From: Paenibacillus sp. 1_12
Lineage (GTDB): Bacteria > Bacillota > Bacilli > Paenibacillales > NBRC-103111
NCBI RefSeq assembly: GCF_900114475.1
Contig: NZ_FOTE01000008.1
Coordinates: 1-64,000 of the forward strand
Direction of reading: 5' to 3'
DNA: 64,000 nt
The position numbers were made by a program, and so were the translations under genes. This document shows, in pieces, positions 26,289-35,807 of this stretch. The notes below the pieces were generated by a model. The model was given only the letters and a program-made list of their open reading frames with translations, was not told the DNA's origin and made no database searches. Position 1 is the stretch's first letter, and each line of letters begins with the position of its first letter.

Positions 26289-26537
26289 ATGAAAGAGAGA
26301 GCTGTTGCAAGAGAAAAGAGATCCCTGATCGGGTATGATCCTGTAAAAGTAGAAGCCTATATCCATTCTCTGCAACTGGAAATCAAATCTCTGGAGAGAC
26401 GACGTCGGGAAGATCATCAGGCCTATATGATTCAAAGCACAGAGCTGCTTAATGATGTGGATAATTTGAAAAAGAAGGCCCTTGAACTCGAACAAATGGA
26501 AATGAGTTTAAAACAATGGATTCAACGAAACCAGTAA
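26289..26537 (+). CDS. Small DivIVA-like coiled-coil protein
   Basis: An 82-residue charged helical protein. Its N-terminus, REKRSLIGYDPVKVEAYIHS, resembles the membrane-curvature-binding start of DivIVA/GpsB proteins, and the rest is a heptad-patterned coiled coil (IKSLERRRREDHQAYMI, ...DNLKKKALELEQMEMSLKQW). It has no membrane span. The ATG at 26289 is preferred (GGAGGTGG ends 9 bases upstream); the ATG at 26280 touches that site. Its 3' end overlaps the next gene by 22 bp, so the two are probably translationally coupled. The following glycosyltransferase also begins with a coiled coil. A scaffold or localisation partner is a reasonable guess; function is unknown. Confidence 0.75.
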   Translation: MKERAVAREKRSLIGYDPVKVEAYIHSLQLEIKSLERRRREDHQAYMIQSTELLNDVDNLKKKALELEQMEMSLKQWIQRNQ

Positions 26538-28873
26538 AAGCACTCGGTTTAGCTTGGCTGGGCCTCCGTAAAAGCTGGACCAACGAACGAATTAAAGAAA
26601 TGGATGAGCAGTTGTCCAAGCTTAGAAAGCATCATGACCAGGAAGAAAAGCGAAGAAAGGTTCAGTTGGAAGAGCTTATACGTCAGAAACAATATTTGCA
26701 AAAGGAAATTGAGGACCGCGAACAGTTCATAGAACAGCTTATTTCTCAGAAGCTAAGCATCATGGGACGGAAGAGCTTTAAGCCATCTTACGAAGATCAG
26801 GCCAAACAAAAGCTGCGTCTGGGCGATTTACTGGTTGTTGAGGGATTGATCACTCAGGAGCAATTGAGTCAGGCTATGGAACGACAGAAAACATTTGGTG
26901 GCCGTCTGGGTGATCTTGTTGTAGAAATGGGGTTCACCACGAAAGAGCTTGTTGGAGCCATTATTAGCCAGCAATCGCAAAAAGGCCGTTTGGGCGATAT
27001 GCTCGTCGAAACGGGTGCCATTACTCAACACCAGCTCAATGAAGCCTTAGGTATTCAACGGAAAAGCGGCGGAATGCTGGGTGATATTCTGATGTCCCTG
27101 CGTTCTATCGATCCTGAGAAGCTGTACCGTGAGATTGCAACGCAAAACAATCTTGGACGCATCGGAACCGAGTATACATTTGAGGATACGCTTAACAAGC
27201 TGCCGGAGGCTTTGGCCAGACAATATGATGCAGTGGTCATTAATAAGGATTTAAATCGTTTTTTGGTTGCTGTAGGGGGGCCTTTGTCGGATGACGTGAC
27301 CGCCAAGATTGAGGAACTACTCGGCATGCCAATTGAGCAGGTTCTGGCAACTCGTGATGAGATGGAGTTTTTTTGGAAGGAAGTCTATCCATCCGAGCTG
27401 ATGGTAGAAAGTACCCAGAAGCTGGTTAATGAGCAGCCGCAAAATTCGGCACATGTTACCTTTACCAAGCCTCAATTAACGACAGCCGTGATTTGTCTCT
27501 TTGTATTCCTTGTAAGTCTAGTAATCGATTGGTATCATACCTTGATTTTCATGAATGTGGCTGTACAAATTTTTTATTTTTCAATGACTGTATTTAAATT
27601 TATGATCGTCATGTTTGGAACACGCAATAATGCCCAGATGCGGTTTACCAAGGAAGAGATTGACGTTATTGATGAACGAACGCTACCGGTGTATACCATT
27701 CTTGTTCCTATGTATAAGGAGAGTGAGGTTATCCCGCATTTGCTGGATAACATAGAGCAGATTGATTATCCAAAATCCAAGCTTGACGTAAGGCTTCTGA
27801 TTGAACAGGACGATGTGGAAGCCCAACTGCTATTGAAGGAAATGAACCTGCCTCCTTATTATACGACGATTGTGGTCCCGCACAGCCTGCCCAAAACGAA
27901 GCCTAAAGCTTGCAACTATGGTTTAATCCGTGCACGTGGTGAATATGTCGTTATCTATGATGCCGAGGATCGCCCCGATTCGGATCAGCTTAAAAAGGTT
28001 CATGCGGCTTTTGTCAAAAATGCAGATAATTGCGCTTGTATTCAAGCAAAGCTGAATTATTTTAACAGTGATCAGAATTTGCTGACTCGATGGTTTACTC
28101 ACGAATACAGCATGTGGTTTGAGCTTCTGCTACCTGGTGTAATGCAATTGAATATCCCAATCCCTTTGGGTGGGACTTCCAATCATTTTAAAATGAAGGT
28201 TCTAAAGGAAATTAATGCGTGGGACCCTTATAACGTGACCGAGGATGCAGACTTAGGTATCCGCCTATACAAATCGGGTTATACGACCGCTATCGTAGAT
28301 TCCCGTACATGGGAGGAAGCCAACAGTCGTGTAGGTAACTGGATTCGGCAGCGCTCACGCTGGATTAAAGGCTATATGCAGACATGGCTCGTTCATATGC
28401 GCAATCCATTCCGTTTGTATAAAGAGCTTGGTTTAAAAGGTTTTATGGGGTTTCAAGTTATGGTGTTGGCCACACCCATGTTGCCGCTTCTCAACCCGTT
28501 TTACTGGGTTATGATCGTAATGTGGTATGCATGGAAGGCACAATGGATACCGCAATTTTTCCCTGGCCCGATTTATTATCTAGCTTCTATGGAGTTTTTA
28601 ATAGGAAACTTTTTATTCGTATTTGGTAATGTGGCAGGTATATATTGGGTTATTCATGATTTAGAGCAGCGTAAGGAAAATGTTTTCTCTTACAGTCTTG
28701 TTAAATATGCGCTCTTAACTCCTGCTTATTGGGTGCTCATGAGTTTAGCGGCAGTTAAAGCTGCGTGGCAGTTAATTACCAAGCCATTCTATTGGGAGAA
28801 AACTACCCATGGCTTGTCTAAAGCCCCTCCCCGTACATTACCAGCCAATAATACGATTCAGGATGGGAGGTAG
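26516..28873 (+). CDS. Family 2 glycosyltransferase with N-terminal tandem MshEN (c-di-GMP-binding) motifs
   Basis: A 785-residue membrane enzyme. Residues ~22-82 are a coiled coil. Residues 101-210 hold four 24-residue units starting at 101, 130, 158 and 187, each of the form RLGDxLVxxGxxTxxxLxxA..Q with 4-5-residue spacers, the pattern of the c-di-GMP-binding MshEN domain; the fourth has lost the leading Arg and the Gly. Spans near 322-365 precede a GT-A domain with LVPMYKESEVIPHLLDNIEQ, DAED (482-485), TEDADLG (575-581) and Q612-x-x-R615-W616. Three or more C-terminal spans follow. In E. coli NfrB an MshEN domain on a glycosyltransferase binds c-di-GMP, but at the C-terminus. It is best read as a c-di-GMP-controlled exopolysaccharide synthase; the polymer is unknown. 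Confidence 0.88.
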   Translation: MDSTKPVKALGLAWLGLRKSWTNERIKEMDEQLSKLRKHHDQEEKRRKVQLEELIRQKQYLQKEIEDREQFIEQLISQKLSIMGRKSFKPSYEDQAKQKLRLGDLLVVEGLITQEQLSQAMERQKTFGGRLGDLVVEMGFTTKELVGAIISQQSQKGRLGDMLVETGAITQHQLNEALGIQRKSGGMLGDILMSLRSIDPEKLYREIATQNNLGRIGTEYTFEDTLNKLPEALARQYDAVVINKDLNRFLVAVGGPLSDDVTAKIEELLGMPIEQVLATRDEMEFFWKEVYPSELMVESTQKLVNEQPQNSAHVTFTKPQLTTAVICLFVFLVSLVIDWYHTLIFMNVAVQIFYFSMTVFKFMIVMFGTRNNAQMRFTKEEIDVIDERTLPVYTILVPMYKESEVIPHLLDNIEQIDYPKSKLDVRLLIEQDDVEAQLLLKEMNLPPYYTTIVVPHSLPKTKPKACNYGLIRARGEYVVIYDAEDRPDSDQLKKVHAAFVKNADNCACIQAKLNYFNSDQNLLTRWFTHEYSMWFELLLPGVMQLNIPIPLGGTSNHFKMKVLKEINAWDPYNVTEDADLGIRLYKSGYTTAIVDSRTWEEANSRVGNWIRQRSRWIKGYMQTWLVHMRNPFRLYKELGLKGFMGFQVMVLATPMLPLLNPFYWVMIVMWYAWKAQWIPQFFPGPIYYLASMEFLIGNFLFVFGNVAGIYWVIHDLEQRKENVFSYSLVKYALLTPAYWVLMSLAAVKAAWQLITKPFYWEKTTHGLSKAPPRTLPANNTIQDGR

Positions 28874-28878
28874 AGGCA

Positions 28879-30477
28879 ATGCCTAGCATGCATAGAAGTG
28901 TATATTGGGTATTGTTTCTTCTGTTGTTTACGCTGGAGTTTTCTGCGGGCTATTACGTCAGTCATGTTATAGGTTATGTACATTCCGACTCCATGAGCCG
29001 TGTAGCGAATGCATTCTATGTATTGTACAGCCGTGACCCGCATTTGGGAGCCATAGGTTTTGTGTGGAACCCGCTGCCCAGCTTGATGGAGCTCTTACTC
29101 CTGCTGCCGTATCCTTGGTTTCCAGAGCTTGCCTCTTCAGCTTTGGCTGGTGTGATTATGAGCAGCTTATTTGCAGGGTTGACTGCGGTAATGTTAGCTC
29201 GTGCCGCTGTGGAGTTTGGCTTGTCTCGCTGGTTTGCGGTTGTACTGAGTCTTTCCTTCAGCTGTAATCCATTCATATTTTTATTCGGCGCCAATGGGCT
29301 AAGCGATGCTCCTTTTATTTATTTTATCATGTCGGCAGTTATCCACTTGTGCCATTGGATTCAGGGTCGACGGGTAGGAAGCCTGATTAGAATAAGCTTT
29401 ATGCTGGCGTTAGCCTTTTGGACGAGGTATGAAGCTGTGCCGCTTGGAGCAGCTTTGGCGCTGGCTGTCATATTGATTGTATTCTGGATTCCTGCCAGTG
29501 ATTCGAAAGCCGAGCAACAAATGGAGCGTAATCTGAGGTTTAAATTATTTCAAATAGAGGGTACGTGGGCGTTGATGCTTGCCCCTGTGATTTATTCAGG
29601 ATTGATGTGGATTTGGCTGAACTACCTGATTATGGACAATGCCCTCTATTTTTTGAATTCTGAATACTCTAACGTTGCACAGGCCCAGGGACTTGGCACG
29701 GATCAGCAGTTCCTTGATATGCAAGGCAATCCACTGCTGGGTCTCCTATTTGTAGCCAAAAAGACGATGTATTACTCCATTCCTTTAGTAAGCATCATTG
29801 TGCTCAGGTTGTGGAACCGACGATGGTTAGTGTGGGATTTTGTCGTGCTCCTTTGTTTGTATGCTTCCATTATTGCGCTGCAATTTCTGCTGTTGATGAA
29901 AGGAACCTCCTACGGTTGGTTCCGATATTTCATGTATGTATTACCGATCACAGTAGCATGGCTGCCTTACGAGCTGTCTCGTGTTAAGCGATCTGTTGTC
30001 AATTACAGTATTGTGTTGGTTGGCATGATAATAAGCGGTTATATCCTGACTCAAGCTTTAATGAGCCCCGTGATTGCTCCAGATGAGAATAAATTTCTGC
30101 ATGCTAAGGAGTATGCTGTTGGTCAACAGGTGGAGAAAGAAATTGCTGCCTATTTGGATGAAGAGCTCGACGGCTACAATATTCTGATGGATTCCTATTC
30201 CGCATATGCCATTATTCTGAATAGCAAGGCACCCAATAAATTTTTAATAACCAGTGATTTCGCGTTTAGAGCTTCTCTGAAGGATCCGGTGGGTACCGGA
30301 GTGGATTTTATTCTCAGTCCGAAGCCTGACAAAAGCTCAGCGCTCAGTGCAGATAACACAACCTATCTTAATTTTTACGAAAAAGGAACCTCATGGACAC
30401 AGTTGTATAAGGAATTCGGAGGCAAGTGGAGATTGTATAAAATTATTCGGCCAGTAGACGGAGGTGGAAATAAATGA
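28879..30477 (+). CDS. Polytopic membrane protein, probable GT-C glycosyltransferase
   Basis: A 532-residue protein with about ten to eleven membrane spans and a soluble C-terminal domain (~410-532). The first outer loop carries an acidic/aromatic patch (GYVHSDSMSRVANA), and the layout resembles ArnT/PMT-type enzymes that take sugars from polyprenyl phosphate. I see no exact family signature, so the call rests on topology and context: next in line is a polyprenyl-phosphate glycosyltransferase (gtrB) that would make its donor, and GtrA, which would flip it. GGGAGGTAGAGG precedes the ATG. The stop overlaps the gtrB start by 4 bp (ATGA). Confidence 0.75.
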   Translation: MPSMHRSVYWVLFLLLFTLEFSAGYYVSHVIGYVHSDSMSRVANAFYVLYSRDPHLGAIGFVWNPLPSLMELLLLLPYPWFPELASSALAGVIMSSLFAGLTAVMLARAAVEFGLSRWFAVVLSLSFSCNPFIFLFGANGLSDAPFIYFIMSAVIHLCHWIQGRRVGSLIRISFMLALAFWTRYEAVPLGAALALAVILIVFWIPASDSKAEQQMERNLRFKLFQIEGTWALMLAPVIYSGLMWIWLNYLIMDNALYFLNSEYSNVAQAQGLGTDQQFLDMQGNPLLGLLFVAKKTMYYSIPLVSIIVLRLWNRRWLVWDFVVLLCLYASIIALQFLLLMKGTSYGWFRYFMYVLPITVAWLPYELSRVKRSVVNYSIVLVGMIISGYILTQALMSPVIAPDENKFLHAKEYAVGQQVEKEIAAYLDEELDGYNILMDSYSAYAIILNSKAPNKFLITSDFAFRASLKDPVGTGVDFILSPKPDKSSALSADNTTYLNFYEKGTSWTQLYKEFGGKWRLYKIIRPVDGGGNK

Positions 30478-31454
30478 ATCAGCCCATTCCGGAAATATCT
30501 GTAGTGATCCCAGTTTACAATGAGGCCGTTCACATTGCTCATTCTTTGCAATTAATTGAGGAAGAGTTAAAGAGAATTACTTATTCTTATGAAATTATTG
30601 TTATTGATGATGGCTCCAAAGATGCCACGTGGCAGCAGTTGACATTGGTGCGTGAGCAATCAGCGCATTTTACAGGCATTCGTTTGAGCCGTAATTTCGG
30701 TAAGGAGCTTGCTTTGTGCGCTGGTTTGGAGCATGCGAGTGGACAAGCTGTAATCGTTATGGATTCCGATCTGCAGCATCCCCCTTCCTTATTAATTGAA
30801 ATGATTCGTTTATGGCGTGAAGAAGGTAAGGATATCGTAGAGTGTGTCAAGGTAGATCGTGGAAAGGAATCATTGAACAAATCACTGAGCTCTGCCATTT
30901 TCTATAAAGTGCTGAATCGCTTGTCCGGATTCGACCTGAGCGGTGCTTCAGATTTCAAGCTTCTGGATCAAAAGGTTATTCAAGCATGGCGGGAGATGCC
31001 TGAGCGGAACATGTTTTTTCGTGGCATGACAGCTTGGTTGGGATATGAAAAGGCGCAGATTCCATTCGAGGTGGCGGAGCGTGCAGGCGGAAAAACCCAG
31101 TGGCCGTTTCATAGCCTGCTTAGACTTGGAGTTAGTGCCGTTGTTTCGTTTTCCTCAATTCCATTGCGTTTTGTCAGCCTGTTTGGATTTGCTTTTCTGT
31201 TCGGTGCTCTTATACTAGGTATCCAGACGTTATATCAAAAATTTGTTGGCGATGCTGTGACTGGATTTACAACGGTCATCCTGCTGCTGCTTGTTGTGGG
31301 CAGCGTGATCATGATATCGCTCGGTATCATTGGCGAGTATATCGCATCCATTTACAATGAGGTAAAGGGGAGGCCGCGATATTTGGTCAGTCAAAAAATC
31401 AACAGCACAGAAGTGCCAGATGAATTGGGCTTTAAGGTAAGCAAAGCTTTATGA
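30474..31454 (+). CDS. gtrB: Polyprenyl-phosphate glycosyltransferase (GtrB/DPM1-like)
   Basis: Transfers a hexose from a nucleotide sugar, here plausibly GDP-mannose from ManC, to undecaprenyl phosphate on the cytosolic side. GT-A domain with SVVIPVYNEAVHIAHSL, VIDDGSKDATW, and the DxD of VMDSDLQHPPSLLIEM, then FFRGMTAWLGYEK. Two C-terminal membrane spans (~228-250 and 262-290) end in GEYIASIYNEVKGRPRYLV, a constant feature of the family. At 326 residues it is full length. It overlaps its neighbours on both sides by 4 bp, so translation is coupled across the three genes. Confidence 0.92.
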   Translation: MNQPIPEISVVIPVYNEAVHIAHSLQLIEEELKRITYSYEIIVIDDGSKDATWQQLTLVREQSAHFTGIRLSRNFGKELALCAGLEHASGQAVIVMDSDLQHPPSLLIEMIRLWREEGKDIVECVKVDRGKESLNKSLSSAIFYKVLNRLSGFDLSGASDFKLLDQKVIQAWREMPERNMFFRGMTAWLGYEKAQIPFEVAERAGGKTQWPFHSLLRLGVSAVVSFSSIPLRFVSLFGFAFLFGALILGIQTLYQKFVGDAVTGFTTVILLLLVVGSVIMISLGIIGEYIASIYNEVKGRPRYLVSQKINSTEVPDELGFKVSKAL

Positions 31455-31822
31455 AGAAACTTTTGTTGAAGTATGGGATCGTAGGCTTGTTAGGAACGTT
31501 GATTCATTTTATTTCCTTGTATGTCTTGGTTGAAGCATTCGGTATTCAGCCTGTTACAAGTTCTACGCTTGGTTTTCTGCTCGTCCTGTTTATTTCGTAT
31601 GTGCTTAATAAATGGTGGACATTTCAGGACACGCCATCAGGCTGGAAGCCATTTGTGAAATATACGGTCGTGTCCCTAACAGGGCTGCTGCTCAATAGCG
31701 GTATTATGTATGCAGTTGTGGAATGGATGCACTGGAATTATTTGCTCGGACAATGTTTGGTCGTTGTGGCGGTTCCTGCCTCCAATTTTTTATTTAACTA
31801 TTATTGGACCTTCCGTACTTGA
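31451..31822 (+). CDS. gtrA: GtrA-family membrane protein
   Basis: A 123-residue protein with four membrane spans. GtrA proteins are thought to flip undecaprenyl-phosphate-linked sugars across the membrane for use outside. Seen are KYGIVGLLGTLIHFISLYVL, SYVLNKWWTF (a conserved family motif) and the closing FLFNYYWTFRT. It is the last gene of the manC operon. The -35 box of the ilv promoter overlaps its stop codon, leaving no room for a terminator in between, so some read-through into the T-box leader is possible. Confidence 0.92.
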   Translation: MKKLLLKYGIVGLLGTLIHFISLYVLVEAFGIQPVTSSTLGFLLVLFISYVLNKWWTFQDTPSGWKPFVKYTVVSLTGLLLNSGIMYAVVEWMHWNYLLGQCLVVVAVPASNFLFNYYWTFRT

Positions 31823-31847
31823 CTCTTACAACGATTCGGCATATAAT
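31819..31847 (+). promoter_or_regulatory. Sigma-A promoter of the ilv-leu operon
   Basis: TTGACT (31819-31824) and a perfect TATAAT (31842-31847) with a 17-bp spacer, immediately before the T-box leader. Confidence 0.8.
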
Positions 31848-31852
31848 ATTGT

Positions 31853-32207
31853 AAAAGTACAACAGATGTAACTGCAATGATGAGGACGAAGTTATAAGGG
31901 CCCTTATGATCCAGAGAGCAGCGGATTTGCTGAAACCAATGCCATTAATCCCTTATGTACGAGCTCACCTCGGAGCTGTTTTCCTGAAAAGTATGTTCAT
32001 TGGATTCAAGAGCATAGCTATTAGGGAAAAACGGAATAGCACACGTTATCGTGCTGAAGGTATAACAGCTATATTTAATTTGCTGCGTACCTGCTAAGGT
32101 TATTTGCTGTGAGGCAAGTAACAAACTCTGGGTGGTACCACGGAAGATTAGAACCCCTTTCGTCCCTTCAGGCGCTCTATTTGGCGTTTGGGATGAAAGG
32201 GGTTTTT
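31853..32207 (+). ncRNA. T-box leader of ilvB, probably leucine-specific
   Basis: tRNA-sensing leader. Visible parts, in order: AGAGAGC of stem I (31913-31919); GCTGAAACC; a probable specifier CTC (Leu) at 31964-31966 within CGAGCTCACCTCGGAGCTG; the T-box core GGGTGGTACCACGG at 32130-32143; and the terminator helix at 32152-32207. Uncharged tRNA-Leu would pair with the specifier and T-box and favour read-through. The leu specifier fits the downstream ilvBNC-leuA genes. The specifier register was read by eye, without folding. Confidence 0.88.
32152..32207 (+). terminator. T-box-controlled terminator before ilvB
   Basis: AACCCCTTTCGTCCC pairs with GGGATGAAAGGGGTT, followed by TTTTT. The 5' arm overlaps the region that would form the antiterminator with the T-box sequence. 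Confidence 0.85.
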
Positions 32208-32240
32208 AGGTATTTTCAATATACGAGAGGAGGACAAATC

Positions 32241-33980
32241 ATGATCGTTCAAACAACCAAAAAGTCAAAAGAACAACTGCACAAGGAACTGCTTCAGCCG
32301 GATGTAATTACAGGATCGGAAATGCTGCTTCGCAGCCTGCTATTGGAGGAAGTGGATTGCGTCTTTGGTTACCCCGGTGGAGCCGTATTATATATTTATG
32401 ATGCCATGCACGGCAATTCTGATTTCAAGCATTTGTTAACCCGTCATGAGCAAGGAGCTATTCATGCAGCAGACGGCTATGCGCGTTCTACCGGCAAGGT
32501 GGGTGTCTGTATCGCGACTTCCGGACCTGGAGCTACGAACCTGGTTACGGGAATTGCCACTGCTTATATGGACTCGGTGCCGCTCGTCGTTATAACAGGT
32601 AATGTATCTACGGCTGTGATTGGAACGGATGCTTTCCAAGAAGCGGATATCACAGGGATTACACTGCCGATTACGAAGCACAGCTATCTGGTTCGGGATG
32701 TAAAGGATTTGCCGCGTGTCATTAAAGAGGCATTCCACATCGCTTCTACAGGACGTAGAGGTCCGGTATTGATCGATATCCCCAAGGATGTTTCCAATGC
32801 AGAGGCACCGTTTTATTATCCGGATAAGGTAGAAATTCGCGGTTATCATCCGACTGTTCAGCCGAACAAGCTGCAGGTGGACCGGATGCTGGAGGCGATT
32901 GCTGAAGCTGAGCGTCCTATGATTTTGGCAGGCGGCGGTGTTGTGTACGCGGATGCGTCCAAGGAACTGCTGGAGTTTGTTGAAAAAACACAAATTCCGG
33001 TTACGACTACGCTGCTCGGATTAGGTGGTTTTCCAAGCGCAAATCCTCTTTGGTTGGGGATGCCGGGCATGCACGGAACATACGCGGCTAACCATGCGCT
33101 GCAAAATTGCGATTTGCTCATCGGGATCGGTGCAAGGTTCGATGACCGGGTAACGATGAAGGTAAACGGATTTGCTCCAAAAGCGAAGATTGTTCATATC
33201 GACGTAGATCCTGCGGAAATCGGTAAAATTGTAGAAACCCATATCCCTGTTGTTGGTGATATCAAGGCTGTCCTGCAGCTTGCTAACCTAAAAGCGAAGA
33301 AGTCACAATCCTCTGCGTGGATCGAGCATGTCCAAGCGGATAAAGCCAATCACCCGCTACGCTATATTGATTCGGATACAGAGCTTAAGCCCCAATATGT
33401 CATCGAGATGATTCATAAAACAACAAACGGTGACGCGATTGTAACGACAGACGTAGGACAGCACCAAATGTGGGCCGCTCAATACTATAAATTCAACAAG
33501 CCGCGCTCTTGGATCACCTCCGGAGGTTTGGGCACTATGGGCTTCGGATTCCCTTCAGCGATTGGCGCTCAGATAGCTAACCCGGATCGAATGGTTGTAT
33601 CCATTAATGGGGATGGCGGTATGCAGATGTGTTCGCAGGAACTGGCGATTTGTGCAATTAACCAAATACCTGTTAAAATTGTTGTAATCAACAATCAGGT
33701 GTTGGGTATGGTACGCCAGTGGCAGGAAATCATTCATGGCAACCGGTTCAGTCACATTGATCTGGCAGGCAGTCCTGATTTTGTCAAACTTGCCGAAGCA
33801 TACGGTGTTAAGGGCTTGAGGGCAACGAATAAAGAGGAAGCCCAAAGCATGTGGCAGGAAGCACTGGACACCCCAGGTCCGGTACTCGTCGAATTTTTCG
33901 TCCGCAGGGATGAGAACGTGTATCCAATGGTTACACAAGGCTCGACGATAGATCAAATGATAATGGGGGATTCGGAATGA
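32241..33980 (+). CDS. ilvB: Acetolactate synthase, large subunit
   Basis: Thiamine-diphosphate enzyme condensing pyruvate with pyruvate or 2-oxobutyrate, the first common step to Val, Leu and Ile. At 579 residues it is full length: N-terminal SEMLLRSLLLEEVDCVFGYP then GGAVLYIYDA, the catalytic Glu in HEQGAIHAADGYAR, central FAD/dehydrogenase-like domain with GIGARFDDRVT, and the TPP motif NGDGGMQM...NNQVLGMVRQWQ. The ATG at 32241 has AGGAGG 8 bases upstream. The frame is open through the T-box terminator, but that part is leader. The stop overlaps ilvN by 4 bp. Confidence 0.96.
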   Translation: MIVQTTKKSKEQLHKELLQPDVITGSEMLLRSLLLEEVDCVFGYPGGAVLYIYDAMHGNSDFKHLLTRHEQGAIHAADGYARSTGKVGVCIATSGPGATNLVTGIATAYMDSVPLVVITGNVSTAVIGTDAFQEADITGITLPITKHSYLVRDVKDLPRVIKEAFHIASTGRRGPVLIDIPKDVSNAEAPFYYPDKVEIRGYHPTVQPNKLQVDRMLEAIAEAERPMILAGGGVVYADASKELLEFVEKTQIPVTTTLLGLGGFPSANPLWLGMPGMHGTYAANHALQNCDLLIGIGARFDDRVTMKVNGFAPKAKIVHIDVDPAEIGKIVETHIPVVGDIKAVLQLANLKAKKSQSSAWIEHVQADKANHPLRYIDSDTELKPQYVIEMIHKTTNGDAIVTTDVGQHQMWAAQYYKFNKPRSWITSGGLGTMGFGFPSAIGAQIANPDRMVVSINGDGGMQMCSQELAICAINQIPVKIVVINNQVLGMVRQWQEIIHGNRFSHIDLAGSPDFVKLAEAYGVKGLRATNKEEAQSMWQEALDTPGPVLVEFFVRRDENVYPMVTQGSTIDQMIMGDSE

Positions 33981-34465
33981 ATCACAAACATACGATATCC
34001 GTTTTAGTGAATAATCAACCAGGCGTACTGCAGCGTGTATCCGGCTTGTTCGGACGTAGAGGCTTTAACATTGAAAGTATCTCCGTAGGTGAAGCCGAGG
34101 AGCAGGGCTTATCGCGCATGGTTATTGTGACAACCGGAGACGATAAAACTTTGGAGCAAGTTTCCAAGCAGCTGTATAAGCTGATTGATGTCATTAAAGT
34201 TATTGATTTGAGCTCCAACCCGATGGTTGCACGCGAGCTGGCCTTGATCAAAGTCAATGCAGATCCTAGCTTGCGTCCGGAAATTTTCGGATTAGTGGAA
34301 ACGTTCCGTGCATCGGTTGTCGATATTAGTCCATCTTCATTAATTATTCAGGTTGTAGGGGATGCTCTTAAGATCGAAGCTATGGCTGAGCTGTTGAAGC
34401 CTTACGGTATTCGTGAGCTTTCAAGAACAGGTATTACGGCTATGGTTCGCGGGATCGTCAAGTAG
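33977..34465 (+). CDS. ilvN: Acetolactate synthase, small regulatory subunit
   Basis: Binds and activates IlvB and gives it valine feedback control. The 162 residues include an N-terminal ACT domain (KHTISVLVNNQPGVLQRVSG, LFGRRGFNIESISVG) and a C-terminal ACT-like half (LALIKVNAD...FRASVVDISPSSLIIQVVGD). The ATGA overlap with ilvB couples their translation, matching their 1:1 complex. A long hairpin and an ilvC ribosome binding site follow. Confidence 0.96.
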   Translation: MNHKHTISVLVNNQPGVLQRVSGLFGRRGFNIESISVGEAEEQGLSRMVIVTTGDDKTLEQVSKQLYKLIDVIKVIDLSSNPMVARELALIKVNADPSLRPEIFGLVETFRASVVDISPSSLIIQVVGDALKIEAMAELLKPYGIRELSRTGITAMVRGIVK

Positions 34466-34509
34466 TTGGTTATATAGATTAAATTATATAAATTAAAAGA
34501 AAACAACTT

Positions 34510-35614
<1,105 letters not shown>

Positions 35615-35758
35615 GTAATCGTTTGTTGATTGGCATATACAGATAACTGAGGTCGGCTTGAAGATAATGGGAATATTCACGGAGGTAAATCCACCGGTTT
35701 TCTCAGCTTCGGGCCGTACCTTTTTCTGCTTAAAGAGCATGTTCAAAATGGTCGGTTG

Positions 35759-35799
35759 ATGCTTACGATGTCAATTTTCTTCAAAAATGCTTAGGAGGT
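35759..35799 (+). repeat. Dispersed hairpin-RBS repeat, copy before leuA
   Basis: ATGCTTACGATG, then an imperfect TTTTC/AAAAA hairpin, ending in CTTAGGAGGTG, which is the leuA ribosome binding site. It has the same layout as the copies at 41092, 57349 and 57881. Confidence 0.55.
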
Positions 35800-35807
35800 G
35801 ACCACCC

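Noticed and set aside
32109-32240. N-terminal extension of IlvB
   Set aside because: The frame is open through the T-box and terminator only by chance; the ATG at 32241 has the ribosome binding site and gives the normal length.
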